Shown here one piece after another: positions 58,512 to 64,000 of a DNA stretch of 64,000 bases. This DNA is from Catellatospora sp. TT07R-123 (GTDB lineage: Bacteria > Actinomycetota > Actinomycetes > Mycobacteriales > Micromonosporaceae). Position numbers and translations under genes: made by a program. Numbering within the stretch: the first letter of the stretch is position 1; every line of letters starts with the position of its first letter. The stretch is taken from contig NZ_BNEM01000002.1 of NCBI RefSeq assembly GCF_018327705.1, positions 4,216,001 through 4,280,000 of the forward strand. The letters are read 5' to 3'. A model generated the notes under the pieces. That model was not told the DNA's origin, searched no databases, and worked only from the letters and a program-made list of their open reading frames with translations.

Positions 58512-61500
58512 GTGAGGTGCGAGGTGGAGTTCCGGCTGCTCGGACCCGTCGGCGCGGCCGTCGCCGGGGAGCCCGTGCCGCTCGGCGGCACCAAGCCCAA
58601 GGCCCTGTTCGCCGCGCTGCTGCTGGAGCACGGCCGGGTGGTGCCGACCGAGCGCCTGGTGGACGTCCTCTGGGGCGTCGACCCGCCCGACAGCGCCCGC
58701 GCCCTGATCCAGACGTACGTCTCCAGCCTCCGCCGCGCCTTCGCCGCGCGCGGCGTCGACGACGTCATCGCCACCACCGCTCCCGGGTACACCGTCCGCA
58801 TCCCGCCGGGCTCCCTGGACCGCGACCTGTTCAGCGACCTGGTCGCGCAGGCCCGCACCGCCGCGGCGGCCGGGGACCACCCCCAGGTCGCGAACCTGCT
58901 GCGCCGGGCGGAGTCGCTGTGGGAGGGTCCGGCCCTGGCCGGGCTCGGCGAGACCGGACTGGCCGCCGACGCGGCGCGCCTGGACGAGATGCGGGTCGCC
59001 GCCGCCGAGGAGCGCATCGCCGCCGAGATCGCCCAGGGCCAGTGGAGCGAGCTGGTCGGCGAGCTGACCGTGCTGGTCGGCCGCAACCCGGTCAACGAGC
59101 GGCTGCGCTGCCAGCTGATGACCGTCTACTACCGCCTCGGGCGGCAGGCCGACGCCCTGGCCTGCTTCCGGGACGCCCGCGAGGTGCTCATCGACGAGCT
59201 GGGCGTCGAGCCCGGCCCCGAGCTCACCGCGCTGCACCACGCCATCCTGCGCGGCGAGACCGAACTGCTGGCCGCGTCGTCGAGCTCGCCCGAGCAGGCC
59301 GCCTCCGGCGCCGTGCACCCGGTTCCGGCGCAGCTGCCGCCGGTGCCCGCCGACTTCACCGGCCGCGCCGAGCAGGTCGAGCAGCTGGCCGTGGCGCTGC
59401 GGCCGGTCCCGGACCGGCTGCCCGCGGTGCAGGTGATCGCGGGGCCGGGCGGCACCGGCAAGTCCACCCTGGCCACCCGGGTCGCCCACCAGCTCGCCGC
59501 CGACTTCCCGGACGGGCAGCTCTACGCCGAGCTGCACGGCCTGTCCGACGCACCGGCCGACCCGGCCGAAGTCCTGGCCCGGTTCCTGCGCGCGCTCGGC
59601 GTCGACCAGTCCCAGCTGCCCGACGGCGCGAGCGAGCGGGCCGACCTGTACCGCAGCCTGCTCGCCCAGCGGCGCATGCTGGTCGTGCTGGACGACGCCG
59701 GGTCCGAGGCGCAGGTGCGCCCGCTGCTGCCCGGGGTGACCGGCAGCGCGGTGCTGGTGACCAGCCGGGACCGCCTGCCCGGCCTGGCCGGGGCGGCACT
59801 GACCGAGCTGCCGATGCTCGACCCGGCCGAGGCGCTGCAACTGCTGCGGCGGCTGGCCGGCACCGAGCGCATCGACGCCGACCCCGAGGCCGCGGCCCGG
59901 ATCATCGAGTACTGCGACGGGCTGCCGCTGGCGCTGCGGATCGTCAGCGCCCGGCTGGCCGGCCGGCGGGCCCTGCCGCTGCGGCTGCTGGCCGACAAGC
60001 TCGCCGACGAGAGCCGGCGGCTGAACCACCTGTCCGTCGGCGACGTCGGCGTGCGCAGCACCATCGAGGTCAGCTACCGGGCGCTGGAGTCGGACTCCCG
60101 CTCGGTGCTGCGGCGGCTGGGCTACTTCGGGGTGCCGGACTTCTCGCCGTGGGTGGTGTCCTGGCTGGCCGAGTCCTCCCTGGCCGAGGCCGAGGAGCTG
60201 GTGGAGCGCTTGGTCGACGAGCACCTGGTGGAGTTCGTCGGGGTGGACCGGATGGGCGGCATGCGCTACCGGCTGCACGACCTGATCCGGCTGTACGCCC
60301 GCGAGTGCGCCGTGATCGAGGAGCCCGCCGACGAGCTGACCGGAGCGGTGGCCCGCGCGCTGCGCGGCTGGCTGGCGCTGATCAACCGGACCGCGGCCGA
60401 GTCGCCGCCGGCGGAGATGCGCTGGCGGCGCGCGCCCTCGAACTTCTTCCCCGTCGACGACGAGGTGACCGCGCTGGTCATCGCCGACCCGTGGGACTGG
60501 TTCGAGGCCGAGCAGTCGGCGCTGGCCGCGGGCGTGGAGCGCGCGGGCGCGCTGGGCATGTACGACCTGGTCTGCGAGTTCGCCTCGGCCCGCAACGCGT
60601 CGGCGTTCATGGGCACGAACCGGTTCGAGACGCGCAGCCGCGTCGTCGAGGCGGCGCTGACCGCGGCCCGCAAGGCGGACAAGCCCCGCGACGAGGCGGT
60701 GATCCTCACCGAGCTGGGGCAGCTGCGCTACGACCAGGACCACTACACCGACGCGCGGCGCCACTTCCGGGCCTCGCTCAGCCTGTTCCGCGACCTGGAC
60801 GACCTGCCGGGGCAGGCGGCGGCGCTGGCGGGGCTGGGCATCGCCTGCCGCGAGCCGGGGCGCCTGGCCGAGGGCATCCACTTCCTGGACCAGGCGGTCG
60901 CGATGCTGCACGACGCCCGCGACGACACCGGCATCGGGTACGCGCGGCGCCTGGCCGGCTCGATCCGGTTGGAGCTGGGCGACTACGCCGGGGCGTGGGA
61001 CGACCTGTTCGAGTCGCTCGCGGCGTACCGGCGGGTGGGCAGCCAGCTCGGGGAGGGGCACACGCTGCGCACCCTCGGGCTCTACCACCGGGCGCGGGGC
61101 GAGTGGGACCGGTCGCGGGAGCTGTGCGAGCAGTCCGTGGAGATCTTCCACGAGCAGCGCGACGAGCTGATGGAGGCGTACGCGGTGCGTGCGCTGGCCA
61201 AGACGCGGCTGCGGCAGGGGTTCGCCGACGAGGCGCTGCCCCGCCTGGAGTGGGCGCTGTCCGTCAGCCACACCATGGGCGACCGCTGGGGGCAGGCTGC
61301 GACGCTGCGCGTACTCGGGCAGCTGCACCTGGCCTGCGAGCGGCTCGACCTGGCCGAGGCCTGCCTGGAGGCGGCCCTGGCCATCTGGCAGACCATGGAC
61401 GTGCCGGTGTGGCGGGCCCGGCTCGACCGCGACCGGGCGGCCCTGCTGACCGCGCGCGGCGAGCTCGCCGGTGCCGCCGAGATCCGCGACCGCGCCCGCA

Positions 61501-61556
61501 AGGTCTTCCACGACCACGGCGCGCGTGAATACGCGGAGCTCGCATCCGGGCACTGA
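58512..61556 (+). CDS. SARP/AfsR-type regulator with NB-ARC and TPR domains
   Basis: Large transcriptional activator, 1014 residues. Winged-helix DNA-binding domain (about 5-95, FRLLGPVGAAV...LGGTKPKALFAALLLEHGRVVPTERLVDVLWG), BTAD domain (about 100-255), NB-ARC ATPase (about 280-560; P-loop GPGGTGKST at about 312-320; Walker B LVVLDDAGSE), winged helix, then TPR-like repeats (about 700-1000). AfsR-like proteins turn on secondary-metabolite or development genes. GTG 58512 is used; a GTG at 58524 is almost as good. It is divergent from the subtilase across 247 nt (58265-58511). Target genes are unknown; no biosynthetic cluster is visible here, though the subtilase and VanX genes flank it. Confidence 0.92.
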   Translation: MRCEVEFRLLGPVGAAVAGEPVPLGGTKPKALFAALLLEHGRVVPTERLVDVLWGVDPPDSARALIQTYVSSLRRAFAARGVDDVIATTAPGYTVRIPPGSLDRDLFSDLVAQARTAAAAGDHPQVANLLRRAESLWEGPALAGLGETGLAADAARLDEMRVAAAEERIAAEIAQGQWSELVGELTVLVGRNPVNERLRCQLMTVYYRLGRQADALACFRDAREVLIDELGVEPGPELTALHHAILRGETELLAASSSSPEQAASGAVHPVPAQLPPVPADFTGRAEQVEQLAVALRPVPDRLPAVQVIAGPGGTGKSTLATRVAHQLAADFPDGQLYAELHGLSDAPADPAEVLARFLRALGVDQSQLPDGASERADLYRSLLAQRRMLVVLDDAGSEAQVRPLLPGVTGSAVLVTSRDRLPGLAGAALTELPMLDPAEALQLLRRLAGTERIDADPEAAARIIEYCDGLPLALRIVSARLAGRRALPLRLLADKLADESRRLNHLSVGDVGVRSTIEVSYRALESDSRSVLRRLGYFGVPDFSPWVVSWLAESSLAEAEELVERLVDEHLVEFVGVDRMGGMRYRLHDLIRLYARECAVIEEPADELTGAVARALRGWLALINRTAAESPPAEMRWRRAPSNFFPVDDEVTALVIADPWDWFEAEQSALAAGVERAGALGMYDLVCEFASARNASAFMGTNRFETRSRVVEAALTAARKADKPRDEAVILTELGQLRYDQDHYTDARRHFRASLSLFRDLDDLPGQAAALAGLGIACREPGRLAEGIHFLDQAVAMLHDARDDTGIGYARRLAGSIRLELGDYAGAWDDLFESLAAYRRVGSQLGEGHTLRTLGLYHRARGEWDRSRELCEQSVEIFHEQRDELMEAYAVRALAKTRLRQGFADEALPRLEWALSVSHTMGDRWGQAATLRVLGQLHLACERLDLAEACLEAALAIWQTMDVPVWRARLDRDRAALLTARGELAGAAEIRDRARKVFHDHGAREYAELASGH

Positions 61557-61732
61557 CCGTCGCGAAAGCCCGCCGTCATCCGGCGCAGGGCATCCGACCT
61601 GGTCAATTACAGAAAAGTTAAAGCGCTTGCCGGAAAGATGACAGCCGTCGGAGATACGGGTGGCTGGGCACGGGGCCAGCCACCCGTATCCGGCACACAT
61701 ACGCCTGTGCACGGGGGGAAGGGGGAAGTGAC

Positions 61733-62395
61733 ATGGCGGAAATGGTGCTGCTGTCGGACACCGCGGTCGTGGAGACCCCGGTGACCGACTGCCAGGAGGC
61801 TCTGATCGACCTGCGGACCGTGGGGGCGCTGCGGCTGGACGCCAGGCTCGCCGACCCCGACGGCGCGTTCGCGCACGTACGGCTGAGCGTGGTCGACCGG
61901 CTGGTCACCGCGCAGACCCTGCTGCCGTCGGAGCTGCGGCTGCTGATCGTCGAGTGCTACCGGCCGCTGTGCCTGCAGCGGCAGTACTTCGACGCGCACA
62001 AGGAGCGGCTGCGCACGATCCAGCCCGGCCGCGACGATGACTGGTACCACCGGCGGGCGAGCCGGTACATCTCGCCGCCCGAGGTCGCCCCGCACGTCGC
62101 CGGCGCGGCGGTCGACCTCACGCTGTGCACCGCCGACGGAGCCGAGATCTGGATGGGGACCCAGGTCAACGACACCGACAGCGAGGCCTGCCACACCGAC
62201 TCGGCCAACGTCTCCGCCGAGGCAGCGCGGCACCGCCGGATCCTCGGCGACGCGCTGACCGCGGTCGGCATGGTCAATTATCCGACCGAGTGGTGGCACT
62301 GGTCCTACGGCGACCGCTACTGGGCGCACGTCACCGGCGCAGCCTCGGCCCGCTACGGCCCGGTCGAGTCGGTCCCCGTGCCGGCTGGACGCTGA
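61733..62395 (+). CDS. VanX-type D-Ala-D-Ala dipeptidase (M15D)
   Basis: Zinc peptidase, 220 residues. Zinc ligands and catalytic residues are H121 and D128 in PHVAGAAVD, and E186 with H189 in EWWHW. R77 (ECYRP) corresponds to the substrate-binding arginine. Members cut D-Ala-D-Ala dipeptides, in glycopeptide resistance or in cell-wall turnover. No signal peptide, so it acts inside the cell. vanH and vanA genes are not nearby, so a housekeeping role or recycling is more likely than resistance. ATG 61733 follows GGGGGAAGGGGGAAG. The 3' end overlaps the convergent gene by 43 nt. Confidence 0.92.
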   Translation: MAEMVLLSDTAVVETPVTDCQEALIDLRTVGALRLDARLADPDGAFAHVRLSVVDRLVTAQTLLPSELRLLIVECYRPLCLQRQYFDAHKERLRTIQPGRDDDWYHRRASRYISPPEVAPHVAGAAVDLTLCTADGAEIWMGTQVNDTDSEACHTDSANVSAEAARHRRILGDALTAVGMVNYPTEWWHWSYGDRYWAHVTGAASARYGPVESVPVPAGR

Positions 62396-63087
62396 TCCAG
62401 TAGTAGCCATTCCTCGGCACTCGGCGCTTCGACAGTCGCGGGGGGCGACTTCGGAGCCGGGGTGGGGCGCCGCGCCGACGTCTCGTCGGAGTCCGCGGCG
62501 AACGTGGCGTCGCCGGGCCAAGCGCCCGGCGGCGCCACGTGGGGGCGCTCGCCGACCAGCTCGCGCAGCCGGGCCACCCGGCGCCGCCCGCTGATCCGCA
62601 GCGACGGCCCCTTCGCCAGCTCGGCCGCGCTGGACAGTGACGTGAACGCGCGCAGCGCCACGGCCCCGCAGTGCTCGTCGCTGGCGCCCAGCCGCAGCAG
62701 CGCGCCGTCGCCCTCGGGAACGACCGAGCCCGCCGCCGCGAACCACAGCCGCAGCCGCGCCCCGTCCAGGGCGAACCCGGCCGGAGGCCGCTTGCCGGAG
62801 CCGCGCAGCCACGCCTCGGCCAGCGGCGACAGGATCCCGGTGTACGACGTGCGCACCCCGAAGTGGCCCTCGATCGCCGCCTCCTCCCAGCTCGTCTCCA
62901 GCCCGCGCGCGGCGAACTCGGCCGCCAGCGCGTGCACCCGCCAGGCGGCGTCCACCACCACCGACACCCGGGCCGTGCCGCCCATCCGGGTCACCTGGCC
63001 GGGGCCGATGAGCAGACCCGCCAGGTCGTACGGCGAGGGCCGTGCCGACTCGGCGGAGAACATCGCCAGCTGCCGGTTCAGAGACAC
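62353..63087 (-). CDS. Unknown protein, EspG-like shape, convergent with vanX
   Basis: 244 residues, cytoplasmic. N-terminal half MFSAESARPSPYDLAGLLIGPGQVTRMGGTARVSVVV then AAEFAARGLETSWEEAAI; the middle is beta-rich; the C-terminal 60 residues are disordered. The size and two-part build vaguely recall ESX chaperones of the EspG type, but no motif supports this. GTG 63087 overlaps the stop of the lipoprotein gene upstream by 10 nt; GTG is used because no ATG gives a better site, though ATG 63063 is possible. Its 3' end lies antisense to the end of vanX. Confidence 0.6.
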   Translation of the reverse strand: MSLNRQLAMFSAESARPSPYDLAGLLIGPGQVTRMGGTARVSVVVDAAWRVHALAAEFAARGLETSWEEAAIEGHFGVRTSYTGILSPLAEAWLRGSGKRPPAGFALDGARLRLWFAAAGSVVPEGDGALLRLGASDEHCGAVALRAFTSLSSAAELAKGPSLRISGRRRVARLRELVGERPHVAPPGAWPGDATFAADSDETSARRPTPAPKSPPATVEAPSAEEWLLLDQRPAGTGTDSTGP

Positions 63088-63629
63088 TCCGGTACCTCGG
63101 CGAACGCCTGCTGGAGCTCGGCGGAGCGCAGCGAGCTCGTGTCGAGTGCGCTGGCGGAGTATTCCTGCTGGAGGGTGACCATCACGCCGGAGACGCGGTC
63201 GTAGAAGACGGCGGGATCGTCGGTCGACAGCGCGCGGACCGCGTCGCCGGCCCTGCCGTACGCGTCGCGGACCTTGGTGAGCGAGTCGGCGACCCCGTCG
63301 GCGATCGCGGCGCCGCCGTCCACCCCGGGCACCCCGGCCGCGACGACCTTGCCACGGGCGCGCTCGCTGGCGTCGCGGGCGCCCTCAAGCATCCGGACCA
63401 GGTTCTCCTTGGCCTGCTCGGGGGTGGTGGAGGCGGGGGTCTGCTGCTGCGCCCGGGTGGTCAGCGTGGAGATCTCATCCCGCCACGGCGTGAGCGCCGA
63501 GCAGACCGAGGCCGCCCACACCCGGGGCGGGGGTCCGGACGCGACGCAGCCGGCGAGCCCGACCAGCCCCACGAGCCCCACCAGCACGGCCAGCGGCAGC
63601 GCCGGCGCAGCACCGGATTTGGAACGCAT
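63078..63629 (-). CDS. Predicted lipoprotein, unknown function
   Basis: 183 residues. N-terminal signal with a run of small hydrophobic residues (LPLAVLVGLVGLVGLAGC), lipobox LAGC, then a helical mature part. Two cysteines remain in it: one near the start (SVCSALTPW) and one near the end (VPECL). Similar predicted lipoproteins with paired cysteines are common in actinobacteria. ATG 63629 (M-RSKSGAAP) is used. Its end overlaps the start of the next gene (62353-63087), so the two are coupled. They lie between hppA and vanX. Confidence 0.7.
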   Translation of the reverse strand: MRSKSGAAPALPLAVLVGLVGLVGLAGCVASGPPPRVWAASVCSALTPWRDEISTLTTRAQQQTPASTTPEQAKENLVRMLEGARDASERARGKVVAAGVPGVDGGAAIADGVADSLTKVRDAYGRAGDAVRALSTDDPAVFYDRVSGVMVTLQQEYSASALDTSSLRSAELQQAFAEVPECL

Positions 63630-63713
63630 ACTCCGCACCCTATGCCGTGGGGGCCGCCTCCCGGCAGCCCCCACGATTTCTATTGATCTCTCAGGTCAAG
63701 CCCTGCTCGGTGC

Positions 63714-64000
63714 TCAGGCGCTGACCTTCTCGCGCTGCGAAGGGGTCGCAGCGTCAGCTTTTCCCTCGTCACCGGCGCCCACCGCGATCGGCTTGCGCTT
63801 GTTGATGAACACGGCCACCACGATGATCCCGGCGCAGACCAGGGCGATCGCGGTGCGGGCACCGGCGCTCGCGCTGTCGCCGTACCACAGCGCCACCACG
63901 GCGGGGGCGATCAGCAGCGACACCAGGTTCATCACCTTGATCAGCGGGTTGATGGCCGGACCGGCGGTGTCCTTGAACGGGTCGCCGACCGTGTCACCGA
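63714..64000 (-). CDS. hppA: Proton-pumping pyrophosphatase, C-terminal part, cut by window edge
   Basis: The last 94 codons of a membrane pyrophosphatase that couples pyrophosphate hydrolysis to proton transport. The conserved motif [20 protein letters not shown] is read in from the right edge, followed by two terminal helices ([19 protein letters not shown] and [17 protein letters not shown]) and a charged tail. Most of the gene is outside the window. In streptomycetes, from memory, hppA also lies a few genes from topA. Confidence 0.93.
   Translation of the reverse strand, partial: GDTVGDPFKDTAGPAINPLIKVMNLVSLLIAPAVVALWYGDSASAGARTAIALVCAGIIVVAVFINKRKPIAVGAGDEGKADAATPSQREKVSA

Overview
The window is 64 kb of very GC-rich DNA (well above 70% by eye) with dense genes, many GTG starts, and SepH, a mycothiol-type isomerase, futalosine-pathway genes, an XPB-type helicase, Ku/LigD end joining and a SARP regulator. 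This points to a filamentous actinobacterium. The fused MFS-thymidylate kinase next to holB and topA, and several families of intergenic palindromes, fit best with Micromonosporaceae. That placement is inference from memory, not a database match. Nothing looks like phage, plasmid or a classical IS; the window reads as chromosome with small accessory patches.

Layout. 1-6.7 kb (minus): end of a family 2 glycosyltransferase, L-serine ammonia-lyase, a DUF4230 protein, an acyl-CoA dehydrogenase, and an apparent operon pdxH - aldose epimerase - nitroreductase - small conserved protein. 6.9-13 kb (plus): citrate synthase, serC, an acyltransferase, sepH and an aldo/keto reductase. 13-18.4 kb (minus): RNA cyclic phosphodiesterase, an unknown membrane-anchored protein, a mycothiol-dependent isomerase, a MarR-MFS pair and a purine permease. 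18.5-23.9 kb: DUF3027, a secreted FG-GAP protein, and the menaquinone genes mqnB and mqnD. 23.5-33.5 kb: cold-shock protein, helicase-associated protein, L,D-transpeptidase lipoprotein, XPB helicase, an XRE regulator, then ku - ligase - polymerase for non-homologous end joining. 33.5-43.6 kb: NUDIX, two MFS exporters, a methyltransferase, tRNA-Thr, DUF2218, a membrane metallophosphoesterase, ricT and an LPxTG-anchored wall protein. 43.9-52.6 kb (minus): topA, a TetR regulator, MFS-tmk, holB and a YbaB-led three-gene cassette. 52.9-63.6 kb: an accessory stretch between topA and the proton pyrophosphatase gene hppA, with an orphan HipB-like repressor, a TrmB/LuxR-type regulator, a 1245-residue subtilase, a SARP/NB-ARC regulator, a VanX-type dipeptidase and two unknown genes. 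The window ends inside hppA.

Regulation and repeats are the least ordinary part. (i) The MFS exporter at 36699 is preceded by a 19-codon leader ORF with its own ribosome site, and three helices, two of them mutually exclusive, that can hide or free the exporter ribosome site; this is the architecture of antibiotic-inducible translational attenuators. (ii) Three 20-bp operators at an exact 38-bp period precede a HipB-like gene whose expected HipA partner is replaced by an overlapping 46-codon ORF. (iii) Four families of intergenic palindromes sit behind stop codons: a 55-bp element (three copies, each 20-23 nt after a stop and in the same orientation), a 61-bp element (three copies of identical length), and two single-copy types. 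(iv) There is an iron-box-like site before DUF2218, a G-quadruplex-prone tract, and a 95-bp-offset duplication of the ricT tail that supplies the end of the neighbouring gene.
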